A DNA stretch of 64,000 nucleotides, taken from an uncultured Armatimonadota bacterium (GTDB lineage Bacteria > Armatimonadota > Armatimonadia > Armatimonadales > Armatimonadaceae). Positions 27,493-35,521 of the stretch are shown in pieces. The stretch covers positions 37,044 to 101,043 of the forward strand of contig CAIVZM010000048.1 in NCBI GenBank assembly GCA_903910385.1, given 5' to 3'. Under the pieces are notes generated by a model. The model had not been told where the DNA came from and ran no database searches. It saw only the letters and a program-made list of their open reading frames with translations. The position numbers were made by a program, and so were the translations under genes. Numbering within the stretch: the stretch's first letter is position 1; each line of letters begins with the position of its first letter.

Positions 27493-29562
27493 TTGAGTTT
27501 TTTGTCTCGTTCCGTCCCTGACGACGCTTTACGTCAATCGGTGGCTACACCCGCTATTCCTGACAACGCCCGACTCCGCGCCCGGACGGTTGAAAAAGAC
27601 GCCACCACGGCGCCGCCCCGCGCCGTCTCTGCCCGGGCAGTGATACTGGGACTGATCTTTTCCGCCGCTCTGTGCGCGTTCACGCCGTACAACGATTTCA
27701 AGATCGCCGCGACTTATATTGCCGGGACGCAATTTCCCATCGGGGCGTTGTTTGTCCTGTTTGTTTTTTCCTTGCTGGTGAATGGCATTTACTATACAGT
27801 GGCGCCGTCGAAGGCGTTCTCTCGTGGTGAATTGCTGACTCTCTGGACGATGATTCTGGTCGCTTCGGGGATTCCCTCGTCGGGGATGATGCGTTACTTC
27901 ATTCCGATGGTGGTGGCGCACAAGTACATGTCCAACGATACCAACAGTTGGGAAAACAAAATCTGGGCGCAGGCGCCGCAGTGGATCAAGTTTCAGGATA
28001 AGGAAGCTGCGGACGCCTTCTTCAAGGGATATCCGCTGGGGCAGGAACATATTCCGTGGGGGGCATGGATCGGCCCGCTGGCGGCATGGGTTCCGCTGGC
28101 GTTGCTGTTTCTGGTGGCGACCTTCTGTCTGACGGCGATCTTGCGAAAACAGTGGGTCGCCAATGAAAAGTTCTCTTTCCCGCTGGTTGCGCTTCCGCTG
28201 GCGCTGGCGGAAGAACCAGAACCGGGGCGCAAAGTGAACGTGTTGTTACGAAATCCGATGCTCTGGATCGGGGTAGTTCTGGTGACGGCGATTCATACGG
28301 TGCGTGGTCTGCACCAGATGTACCCATCGGTGCCAGATATCACGATGAACTGGGATTTCAACAGTTACTTTACGGTGCGCCCCTGGAATCAATTAGGATG
28401 GGTGCCCGGTTATATCTATCCGTTGGTCATCGGGATTGCGTTCCTGTTGCCGGCGGAAGTTTGCCTTTCCCTGTGGTTTTTCTTCTTTTTCTTCCTGGCG
28501 GAAAAGCTGCTGTGTATCCAGATGAACTGGGAGATGCCGGGACCGCAGGGGTATGGCGACCATCTGTTCCACTCGATGCAGGCGTATGGCGGCGGGCTGG
28601 CATTGGTCGGGTGGACATTCTGGACAGGGAGACGGCACTTTCAGGACGTCTGGGAAAAAGCGACAGGAGGCCCCCGCGCCGCCAATATTGACGATTCCGG
28701 CGAACTGATTTCTTACCGAACGGCGCTCTTCGGGCTACTGATCGCTTATGGCGGCATCGCCGTATGGATGACATTCGCGCAGGTCCCGCTCGCCATTACC
28801 CTTTTGATGCTGGTGACGTTGACGCTGGCGCTGGTTGTCATTTCGTGGGTCGTGTGTCAGGCAGGGATGCTGTTCATGGCGCAGCCGTATGGCTCCATCG
28901 ATGTGCTTTCCAGTATCTTTGGCACGTCCCCGTTTCGTACCTCAGATTTGTTCACCTTGAGTCGCTTCGAGGGGATGTTCATTTACGATACCCGCGAAAT
29001 GCTTGCGCCTTCGGTCCTGATGGGCGCGAAGACGGCGGATGTCGGGCAATTCAATCCGCGTCCGTTGATGGGGGCTATGGTGGCTTCCGTCGCGGTCGGG
29101 TTCGCTGTTTCTCTGTTCGCTTCACTGTATCTGCCCTACTACAATGGCGGCGGCAACTCGCTCAAGAACGAATTCACCTATCACTGGGCGCCGGAGAAGC
29201 CGTTGAGTTTTTTGGGCGGAGTCGCCAATCTGCCGTTTCGCGGTTCGTGGATCAACGGTCTGCACATGGCGACCGGACTGGTGGGCGTGCTACTGCTTCA
29301 GTTCCTCCGCGCCCGGTATAACTTCGGACTGCATCCCATCGGCTTTTTGTGCGCTTCCGTGTATGCGATCAAGATGCTCTGGCTTTCTATCTTTATCGGA
29401 TGGGCTTGCAAATCGTTGATCGCCCGCTACGGAGGAATGAAGGGCTATCTCGGGGCCATGCCGTTTTTCCTGGGGCTGATTCTGGGCGATGTGATCAATG
29501 CGGTTATCTGGATCGTTATCGGTAACCTGACGGGTGTTGGCTACGCGATTATGCCGGGTTAG
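27493..29562 (+). CDS. Large polytopic membrane protein of the DUF6785/DUF6784 type
   Basis: 689 residues from TTG 27493, which follows GCAGGAG (27476-27482) by 10 nt; the open frame reaches back to an ATG at 27442. About a dozen membrane segments are visible (for example GLIFSAALCAFTPYNDF, PIGALFVLFVFSLLVNGIYY, GYIYPLVIGIAFLL, FLGLILGDVINAVIWIVIG). It resembles OPT-transporter-like proteins known mainly from Armatimonadota, Planctomycetota and Lentisphaerota, with unknown substrate. Conserved-looking loops include SRGELLTLWTMILVASGIPSSGMMRYF and QMNWEMPGPQGYGDHLFHSMQ. Monocistronic. Confidence 0.8.
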   Translation: MSFLSRSVPDDALRQSVATPAIPDNARLRARTVEKDATTAPPRAVSARAVILGLIFSAALCAFTPYNDFKIAATYIAGTQFPIGALFVLFVFSLLVNGIYYTVAPSKAFSRGELLTLWTMILVASGIPSSGMMRYFIPMVVAHKYMSNDTNSWENKIWAQAPQWIKFQDKEAADAFFKGYPLGQEHIPWGAWIGPLAAWVPLALLFLVATFCLTAILRKQWVANEKFSFPLVALPLALAEEPEPGRKVNVLLRNPMLWIGVVLVTAIHTVRGLHQMYPSVPDITMNWDFNSYFTVRPWNQLGWVPGYIYPLVIGIAFLLPAEVCLSLWFFFFFFLAEKLLCIQMNWEMPGPQGYGDHLFHSMQAYGGGLALVGWTFWTGRRHFQDVWEKATGGPRAANIDDSGELISYRTALFGLLIAYGGIAVWMTFAQVPLAITLLMLVTLTLALVVISWVVCQAGMLFMAQPYGSIDVLSSIFGTSPFRTSDLFTLSRFEGMFIYDTREMLAPSVLMGAKTADVGQFNPRPLMGAMVASVAVGFAVSLFASLYLPYYNGGGNSLKNEFTYHWAPEKPLSFLGGVANLPFRGSWINGLHMATGLVGVLLLQFLRARYNFGLHPIGFLCASVYAIKMLWLSIFIGWACKSLIARYGGMKGYLGAMPFFLGLILGDVINAVIWIVIGNLTGVGYAIMPG

Positions 29563-29625
29563 GAGACTAATCTGATGAAGAGAGCGATTATCGTTGTGAT
29601 TTCGACGTTGTCTTATAATTCGCAT

Positions 29626-29709
29626 ATGCGAGGAGGTAAACGTCCTCGCTCTCAGGCGCAACGCCAACCGTAGGGTACCCGCTTGCGGGTGGAACGGGAT
29701 TAAGGATGT
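29626..29709 (+). repeat. Left 84-bp inverted REP repeat of the RAYT element
   Basis: Starts ATGCGAGG, ends AAGGATGT. Contains CCAACCGTAGGGTACCCGC with the GTAG box and the ACCCGC-TT-GCGGGT hairpin. Mirrors 30172-30255. Confidence 0.9.
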
Positions 29710-29716
29710 TTTATAG

Positions 29717-30181
29717 GTGCGAGATATGCGGCGGAGTAAGATTCGGGCGTATATTCATTTTGTTTGGGGAACGTATCAGCGTTTCCCGTTAATCACGCCG
29801 GAGATTGAGGAAGCCCTGTATCGGTGTATTCAGGGCGAAGTCAGGCAGGTGGGAGCGGACGTTCTGGCAATCGGCGGGATGCCTGACCATGTACATTTAG
29901 TCGTGGCATTTCCTGCTACGCTTTCCTTTGGTGATTTCATGCGCCGAATAAAGAGCGTTTCCTCAAAATGCGCCTCGGAAACCCTTCTGCCGGCGGATAG
30001 TTTCTTCAAATGGCAAGATGGCTACGGCCTGTTTACGTTGGGCATGAATCAGGTTGAAGCCGCAATTCGTTACGTCAAGAATCAAAAACGCCACCATGCC
30101 AACAGTAAATTATGGCCGGAATGGGAAGAATCGGACGAACCCTCCCCTGACCAATATTCCCAACAATATAAACATCCTTGA
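29717..30181 (+). CDS. REP-associated tyrosine transposase (RAYT), IS200-like Y1 family
   Basis: 154 residues from GTG 29717 (an ATG three codons later is also possible). The HUH motif is visible in GGMPDHVHLVVAF and the catalytic Tyr in the helix AIRYVKNQKRHH. SFFKWQDGYGLFTLG is the conserved WQxGYG-type segment. Family knowledge: such enzymes cleave single-stranded REP hairpins and are linked to REP spread rather than classic transposition. The gene fills the space between the two REP repeats, and its last ten bases lie inside the right repeat. It appears intact. Confidence 0.93.
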   Translation: MRDMRRSKIRAYIHFVWGTYQRFPLITPEIEEALYRCIQGEVRQVGADVLAIGGMPDHVHLVVAFPATLSFGDFMRRIKSVSSKCASETLLPADSFFKWQDGYGLFTLGMNQVEAAIRYVKNQKRHHANSKLWPEWEESDEPSPDQYSQQYKHP

Positions 30182-30255
30182 TTCCGTTCCACCCGCAAGC
30201 GGGTACCCGACGGTTGGCGTTGCGCCTGAGAGCGAGGCTCTTTAGCGCCTCGCAT
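30172..30255 (-). repeat. Right 84-bp inverted REP repeat of the RAYT element
   Basis: Reverse complement of the left repeat with few mismatches. Here the box before the hairpin reads GTCG instead of GTAG. It supplies the stop codon of the RAYT gene. Confidence 0.9.
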
Positions 30256-30267
30256 TGCGTCTGTGTC

Positions 30268-31332
30268 TCACCCCGTGCGTTTCTCCTGATGGGCGACCAG
30301 AGCGCGGACGCCTTCGCTGAAAATTGCCTTAATGTCGTCTGGGATGGGTTCGCCGTTGAGGCAGGTCGGGTCGAGCGGAAGAAGGTCGGGGGTGTTGTGC
30401 TCGGTTCCTGCGGTGACGATAAATCCGGCGTCGTGAAACGCGTGAACGTAGCGGGAGAGGACTTCGGGCGTATTGCGAATCGGGATAAGTTCGGCGCAGT
30501 GAACATTCCGCGCTTTCAGGTCGGCGATTAATTCGTCGAGATTCGCTTCATAGCCACAAATAGGGTTCGCCCCGTCGGCGAGGGTGGGGTAGCAGGGGAT
30601 ACCGCCGAGGGCGAGAATCAGGCGGTAGGCATGGTCGAAGTCCACGAAGGTCTCGGTGACAAAGGCGGGCTTTCCTGACTTCATCAAATGCGAGCGGATT
30701 TCTCCCTGAACGGTCCCCGCGCTATCCGGGTTCTTCGACGGAACGCCGAACAGTTTTTCCAGTGCAACGGCGCGTTCGGAAAGAGGGACAGCGGAGAATA
30801 GGGCTTCCTGAAATGCCAGCGCAACGTGCCGTTCCTGCAGGAACACGGTCTTGACCGGGCGTTCATTTCGGGCGGCAATAGCGATTTTTATCGCGTCTGG
30901 CGTTAGTTCTACCGGAAATCCCTGCGCGGCGAAATGCGTTTCCATCTGTGCGACCATTGTCGCCATGCGCTCGGAATCATTGTTGCGAATGACGCCTAAA
31001 AGTTTGGTCGCCTCGTCATTCATCGGGGCGAATTGGGTGATTCCCTTACCACAAATGTAATACTTGCCGGGATTTCCGGGGTCGTTGATTTTGATGCCGC
31101 GCGTTCGCAGGTCATCGTCCATCGTGATGATTTCAAGGCCGTAAACCGGAGTAATTCCGACGGCTATGCAGCGTTCGCCAAACTCCTCGTAGGCGGAATA
31201 ATCGTAGTAATTACTGACGCCAAGGGCGCGGATACCTTGCGCCGCCGCCAACTCGACCGCCTGTGCGATTGTTTGAAAGGCGGAAAAGTTCGGCGGAATA
31301 TGGATATGCAAGTTATTGGGCAGGGGATTCAC
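30268..31332 (-). CDS. PHP-domain phosphoesterase-like protein in the trp operon
   Basis: 354 residues. An N-terminal NNLHIHIPPNFS motif and a later TAGTEHNTPD plus ETFVDFDHAYR supply His/Asp/Glu metal ligands of a PHP (histidinol-phosphatase-like) barrel. Its ATG overlaps the trpC stop by 4 bp (31329-31332), so it is translated with trpC. A function in tryptophan metabolism is not established; PHP enzymes hydrolyse phosphate esters such as histidinol phosphate. Last gene of the long minus-strand operon; it stops 13 bp from the RAYT right repeat. Confidence 0.8.
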   Translation of the reverse strand: MNPLPNNLHIHIPPNFSAFQTIAQAVELAAAQGIRALGVSNYYDYSAYEEFGERCIAVGITPVYGLEIITMDDDLRTRGIKINDPGNPGKYYICGKGITQFAPMNDEATKLLGVIRNNDSERMATMVAQMETHFAAQGFPVELTPDAIKIAIAARNERPVKTVFLQERHVALAFQEALFSAVPLSERAVALEKLFGVPSKNPDSAGTVQGEIRSHLMKSGKPAFVTETFVDFDHAYRLILALGGIPCYPTLADGANPICGYEANLDELIADLKARNVHCAELIPIRNTPEVLSRYVHAFHDAGFIVTAGTEHNTPDLLPLDPTCLNGEPIPDDIKAIFSEGVRALVAHQEKRTG

Positions 31333-32174
31333 GAAGGAGCCTCTTCCTTTGCTAACAGGCGGCGAGTAGCCGCAGTGACATCGTTTTCACGCATCAGGGA
31401 TTCACCAACCAGCACGGCGTTCGCGCCCGCTCGCCCAACTCGTGCGACATCCGCCGGGGTGAAAATGCCCGACTCTGCGACAGCGGTGGTTCCTGCGGGG
31501 AAATGCGGCGCGAGGCGCTCGAAAATTGCCAGATCGACCTGGAATGTCTTGAGGTCACGGTTATTGACGCCGATAAGGGTCGCGCCGCTTTCAACGGCTA
31601 TCGCCAGTTCATCCTCATCATGCACTTCTACCAGAGCGTCCATACCAAGCATTTCGGCGACGCCGCGCATTTCTGCTAACCGCGCCGGGGAGGGAATCGC
31701 GGACACGATCAGCAAAATCGCATCCGCTCCCGCCAGTCGAGCTTCATAGATTTGCGCCGGGTCGATCAGAAAATCTTTTCGCAGAAGGGGAATCGAAACA
31801 ACCTCACGGATTTGCGCCAGAAAGGAAAGATGCCCCTGAAAGTATTGTTCATCTGTCAGGACGGAAAGGCACGATGCGCCACCTTCCTCATAGGAACGGG
31901 CGATAGCGACCGGGTCGAAATCCGCCCGAATCACGCCCTTGCTCGGTGACGCTTTTTTTACTTCTGCAATCAATCTGGGGCGATGCCCGCTACCGGCGGA
32001 TCCTTCAACCGAGGGGGATAATGCCGCCCTGAAACCTCGTGTTGGGGGCATATCGGCGCAACGGGCAATCAAATCATCCCGTTTTTCCCGTTTTAGAAGC
32101 ACCGCAATTTCTACGCGTTTGGTCGCCAGAATGCGGTCAAGGATAGTGGGCGTCTGGGAAGTAGGGATGTTCAT
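31329..32174 (-). CDS. trpC: Indole-3-glycerol phosphate synthase
   Basis: 281 residues, a TIM-barrel enzyme converting CdRP to indole-3-glycerol phosphate. ILDRILATKRVEIAVL opens the protein; LIAEVKKASPSKGVIRADFDP carries the catalytic Lys, followed by ISVLTD-like CLSVLTDEQYFQG, LLRKDFLIDPAQIYEAR (second Lys), IGVNNRDLKTFQVD, and AESGIFTPADVARV. No TrpF fusion. It lies 116 bp after trpD and overlaps the PHP gene. No trpF, trpB or trpA is present in the window. Confidence 0.97.
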   Translation of the reverse strand: MNIPTSQTPTILDRILATKRVEIAVLLKREKRDDLIARCADMPPTRGFRAALSPSVEGSAGSGHRPRLIAEVKKASPSKGVIRADFDPVAIARSYEEGGASCLSVLTDEQYFQGHLSFLAQIREVVSIPLLRKDFLIDPAQIYEARLAGADAILLIVSAIPSPARLAEMRGVAEMLGMDALVEVHDEDELAIAVESGATLIGVNNRDLKTFQVDLAIFERLAPHFPAGTTAVAESGIFTPADVARVGRAGANAVLVGESLMRENDVTAATRRLLAKEEAPS

Positions 32175-32290
32175 ATAGCGATCTCCGGCGAAGGATCAGA
32201 AATCAACGAAAGGGGAGAAAGGAAAAGAAGATAAAGCATAATTCACCAATTCGGGCGATGGAAGAACGTCTTGAGGCTCCGTATACCCGG

Positions 32291-33319
32291 TCACTGCGCT
32301 TCCGTTGCCGATTGTTGCGTATAGCGGCGCAACTCTTCCAATTTTACCCGCGCCGCGCCGCTTTTCAAAGTCTCACGCGCGATAGCGACGCCTTCTCGCA
32401 GAGTGGTTGCTACTCCGGCGACATACAGGGCGGCGGCGGCATTCGCTAACGCGATATCGCGACGGGAACCGGGGTCTTCATTTTCCAGAACGGCAGTCAG
32501 GAGACGGGCGTTTTCCGCGATATCCTCGCCGGGCGCGAGTTGACCTGCATCGACAATGGGTAGCCCCAGATCGTCGGGGGTAATGGTGTAACAGCGCACC
32601 TGACCGTTCTGCGCTTCCGCCACCAGAGTCTCACCGAAGGTAGAAATCTCATCCAACCCGCCGCCGTGCACTACCAGAGCGTGTTCCGCGCCCAGCGAGG
32701 CGAGAACTCTGGCGAGCGGTTCCACCCACGCGGCATCGGCGACTCCCATGACCTGCCGTGTGGCGCCTGCCGGGTTGGTCAGAGGTCCCAGAAAATTGAA
32801 GACGGTGCGAACGCCCAGTTCCGCACGCACTGGCGCGACGTTCTTCATGGCGGGATGGTGCGCCCGGGCGAATAGAAAGCCCATGCCGACGCTATCGATG
32901 CCTTTGCCGATCATATCCGCTGAAATATCCAGACGGACGCCCAGCGCTTCGAGAACATCCGCCGAACCGCACTTGCTGGTCGCCGCCCGATTGCCATGTT
33001 TGGCGACGGCGACGCCAGACGCCGCGACAATAAAGGCGGCGGTGGTAGAGATATTGAACGTTTTAAATGATGCCCCGCCGGTGCCGCAGGTGTCTACCAG
33101 CGGTTGACGTGAGGTATGGACGCGTATCGCACGGTCTCGCATTGCGCGGGCGAAACCGGCTATTTCCTCCGGCGTCTCGCCTTTCATCCGCAGTGCAGTC
33201 AGAAGAGCGCCGATTTGCGCGGGCGTCGCCTCGCCATCCATTACGGCGGACATGGCGAAGAGGGCATCAGTTCCGGAAAGCGATTCTCCCCGGATCAGTT
33301 TTTCAATATAGGATTTCAT
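32291..33319 (-). CDS. trpD: Anthranilate phosphoribosyltransferase
   Basis: 342 residues from ATG 33319 (MKSYIEKLIRGESLSG), with GGAAG upstream; the open frame runs 20 codons further. It attaches the phosphoribosyl group to anthranilate. Signatures: DTCGTGGASFKTFNIST, KHGNRAATSKCGSADVLEALG, FARAHHPAMKNVAPVR, FNFLGPLTNPA and VHGGGLDEIS. An unrelated Gly/Gln-rich gene separates it from trpG. Confidence 0.97.
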   Translation of the reverse strand: MKSYIEKLIRGESLSGTDALFAMSAVMDGEATPAQIGALLTALRMKGETPEEIAGFARAMRDRAIRVHTSRQPLVDTCGTGGASFKTFNISTTAAFIVAASGVAVAKHGNRAATSKCGSADVLEALGVRLDISADMIGKGIDSVGMGFLFARAHHPAMKNVAPVRAELGVRTVFNFLGPLTNPAGATRQVMGVADAAWVEPLARVLASLGAEHALVVHGGGLDEISTFGETLVAEAQNGQVRCYTITPDDLGLPIVDAGQLAPGEDIAENARLLTAVLENEDPGSRRDIALANAAAALYVAGVATTLREGVAIARETLKSGAARVKLEELRRYTQQSATEAQ

Positions 33320-33405
33320 AGATTCCGGTCTTCCCGCCTGTGCATTCAGAACGTAATACACTGGCGGGAAGACGAACAATCGCCCTCAGGGCGACGCTTT
33401 CTTGC

Positions 33406-33957
33406 TTATTGCTTGTTCATCGAACTGAGCAGTCCGCTGATCAACTGCGCGACCTGCGGACTGACCGCCGGCGCCGCCGGAGCGCCGGTCTGTTCGGCGG
33501 GAGCGGCCTGGCCGCCGCCCATCAGGTTACCGAGCATACCGCTTAGCGTATCGCCGCCACCTTGCTGTGGCTGTTGTGCGCCGCCGCCCATCAGACCGCC
33601 TAGGAGACTACCCAGCATATCGCCGCCGCCGCCCTGTTGAGGTTGCGATCCACCTGCCAGACCTCCCAGAAGAGCGCCGAGCACGCTACCGCCACCCGCA
33701 GCGCCTTGCTGTTGTCCACTGCCCATCAATGCCGGGAGAGCTGCCATCAACCCCTGCAACAGTTGCGGATTTTGCTGAGCGACGGACATCAGATGGCTCA
33801 GAATACTTTCGTGGCTGACGTTATCGGGATGAATATCCGTCTCCGTGACGCCGTGTTGCTGCAGAAGATCCTGCGGGCTAACGCCTTGTTGTTGCGATAT
33901 ATGACCTATAAGTTCGCCGAGGAGGCCGCCGAGGCCGCCTGCATTTCCCATACCCAT
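33406..33957 (-). CDS. Gly/Gln-rich low-complexity protein in the trp operon
   Basis: 183 residues. The N-terminal ~70 residues (LGGLLGELIGHISQQQGVSPQDLLQQHG) look helical; the rest is repeats of GGLLGGLMGGG and QQPQQGGGD blocks, with a final helical VAQLISGLLSSMNKQ. Low complexity makes homology hard to judge; it faintly resembles YidB/DUF937-like proteins. No signal peptide or membrane segment. It sits between trpD and trpG on the operon strand. The repeats make it prone to length change. Function unknown. Confidence 0.65.
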   Translation of the reverse strand: MGMGNAGGLGGLLGELIGHISQQQGVSPQDLLQQHGVTETDIHPDNVSHESILSHLMSVAQQNPQLLQGLMAALPALMGSGQQQGAAGGGSVLGALLGGLAGGSQPQQGGGGDMLGSLLGGLMGGGAQQPQQGGGDTLSGMLGNLMGGGQAAPAEQTGAPAAPAVSPQVAQLISGLLSSMNKQ

Positions 33958-34090
33958 TTTGATTATTCTCCTGTAAATTCATCGGAACGCTTGCTTGCGT
34001 CACCGACCCTTCTACGGTTCCTTACCGTATTGCTGGTTCCCTGCTTGCATTGCGGCGGAAACAGTAACATTTTCTCACCACACACACTTT

Positions 34091-34663
34091 TTAAGGAGTA
34101 TCGCGAGAGACGAAGTTTACCAGGATGCGTCGCCCCTCTTCTGTCAGAACGGATTCCGGGTGAAACTGGACGCCCTCAATGGGTAACGTTTTATGGCGAA
34201 CTCCCATAATTTCGCCTTCCGCTGTCTGTGCAGTGATTTCCAGACAATCGGGTATCGTCTCCCGCTCTATCAGGAGGGAGTGGTAACGGGTTGCGGTGAA
34301 GTCAGGAGGCATTCCTGCAAAGACGCCTTCATTATTGTGCTGAATCGGAGATGTTTTGCCGTGCATCAGTCGATTCGCCCGTACAATCGAACCGCCGAAG
34401 GCGTATCCGATACTCTGATGCCCCAGACAAACGCCCAGGATAGGGACTTTTCCCGCGAAATGCTGGATCGCCGCGACAGAAATGCCTGCCTGTTCCGGAT
34501 CGCAAGGACCGGGCGAAATCAACAGGTGATCGGGTTTCCTCGCCTCGATTTCTTCCAGAGTGATTTTATCGTTGCGGTAGACTTCTATTTCCTGGCCCAT
34601 CTCGCCCAGATACTGCACAATGTTGTAGGTGAAGGAGTCATAGTTATCTATTACAAGTATCAT
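34091..34663 (-). CDS. trpG: Anthranilate synthase component II (glutamine amidotransferase)
   Basis: 190 residues from ATG 34663 ([17 protein letters not shown]), with GGAAGAAAG upstream; the longer open frame upstream is not conserved. Class I amidotransferase triad: Cys in [15 protein letters not shown], and His-Glu in [13 protein letters not shown]. It supplies ammonia to TrpE, and as in many bacteria may also serve para-aminobenzoate synthase. No pabB-like second component is in the window. Confidence 0.96.
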   Translation of the reverse strand: MILVIDNYDSFTYNIVQYLGEMGQEIEVYRNDKITLEEIEARKPDHLLISPGPCDPEQAGISVAAIQHFAGKVPILGVCLGHQSIGYAFGGSIVRANRLMHGKTSPIQHNNEGVFAGMPPDFTATRYHSLLIERETIPDCLEITAQTAEGEIMGVRHKTLPIEGVQFHPESVLTEEGRRILVNFVSRDTP

Positions 34664-34719
34664 TGGTTCACTTTCTTCCATTTGTCCCGTTCGGTATGGG
34701 CGAGAGTGGCCGCTCGCTA

Positions 34720-35154
34720 CTATCCCGCCTCGGTTGCCCGGCCACCTTTGATCAGATAAAGCGCGATCAGGGGTAAGGTTGCGGCGATTCCCAGAAACAG
34801 GATATCTTTCGCTTCCCATCGGGGGGTTCGTACGAAACGCGCCCCGCCCTCTTCCTGAATTTCGATATAGCCGATGGGTTCGCTCACAATGGCTCCCTTA
34901 CCGCCAGACCCACCGCCTTCGCCGCTGCGTTCGCCGTCCTTGCGTTCAACGCGCCGCAAACCTGCGCCGCCACCGAATCCAAAGTGGAAATTCGCTCTCG
35001 CCACTGGTATGATGGTCGTTCCCCCACGTATCACTGGGTCGCCGAAGACCGTTGACTTACCTGCCTGCCCCCCTAATTCGATAAACAAACGCTCGAACGC
35101 GCTTTCTGAATAACGCTCCTCTACCTGTCCCTGTAGCGCTCTCGTATCCGGCAT
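34720..35154 (-). CDS. GerW/YtfJ-family protein
   Basis: About 144 residues from ATG 35154, after GGAAAGGAAG. The segment [28 protein letters not shown] is the YtfJ/GerW signature, known from Bacillus spores but also found in non-sporulating phyla. A Gly-rich loop ([10 protein letters not shown]) and a conserved IGYIEI strand follow, and a single C-terminal membrane helix ([18 protein letters not shown]) probably anchors it. It lies inside the trp operon without an obvious link to tryptophan. No spore genes are otherwise seen. Confidence 0.8.
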   Translation of the reverse strand: MPDTRALQGQVEERYSESAFERLFIELGGQAGKSTVFGDPVIRGGTTIIPVARANFHFGFGGGAGLRRVERKDGERSGEGGGSGGKGAIVSEPIGYIEIQEEGGARFVRTPRWEAKDILFLGIAATLPLIALYLIKGGRATEAG

Positions 35155-35155
35155 A

Positions 35156-35512
35156 TCATGCTTCCTTTCCGGGAAAGTCCTGAACCTTCCCGCTTCGCTC
35201 TGAGTGTACCTGCTTCTCCTGAATGAAACGTTGTTCGCGAACGACATCGCAGATTTGCAATTTGTACTCAGAGTAGAAGTCGGACCTGCCTTTACGTTGC
35301 GCTTCCCGGTGCCGGGGATGCTCGCGCCATGCTACTACCGCTTCCGCCGATTCGAATTCGGCGATAGTCACTCGTTCGCCGTCCGCCGCCGTGAATGTTT
35401 TGAATCCGATGATTCCCGGTTGCGCTCGTGCCAGCGCTCCAATTGCCGCCGCTTCCGCCGGGTAGTCTTCGGCATCGTCTCGCAGATGGTTCCGGAAAAT
35501 GACGATTTGCAT
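35156..35512 (-). CDS. Antibiotic biosynthesis monooxygenase (ABM) domain protein
   Basis: 118 residues. The dimeric alpha/beta-barrel ABM fold is suggested by IVIFRNHLRDD, GALARAQPGIIGFKTF, DGERVTIAEFESAEAVVAWREHPRHREAQ and FYSEYKLQICDV. Such proteins include heme-degrading and quinol monooxygenases; the substrate is unknown. It begins 9 bp after trpE stops and ends 1 bp before the gerW-like ATG, so it is firmly part of the trp operon. Confidence 0.85.
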   Translation of the reverse strand: MQIVIFRNHLRDDAEDYPAEAAAIGALARAQPGIIGFKTFTAADGERVTIAEFESAEAVVAWREHPRHREAQRKGRSDFYSEYKLQICDVVREQRFIQEKQVHSERSGKVQDFPGKEA

Positions 35513-35521
35513 CTCTTTTCC

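Larger units (their letters stand above)
29626..30255 (+). mobile_element. Compact REP/RAYT element (630 bp)
   Basis: A single RAYT-type transposase gene is bounded by two 84-bp inverted repeats (29626-29709 and 30172-30255). The inner 66 bases differ at only 3 positions. Each repeat contains two hairpins: an outer one (GCGAGG/CCTCGC) and an inner ACCCGC-TT-GCGGGT. The left inner hairpin is preceded by GTAG, the tetranucleotide typical of REP sequences. Confidence 0.85.

Noticed and set aside
27529..28050. A 173-codon minus-strand frame inside the DUF6785 gene
   Set aside because: Antisense shadow with no family features.
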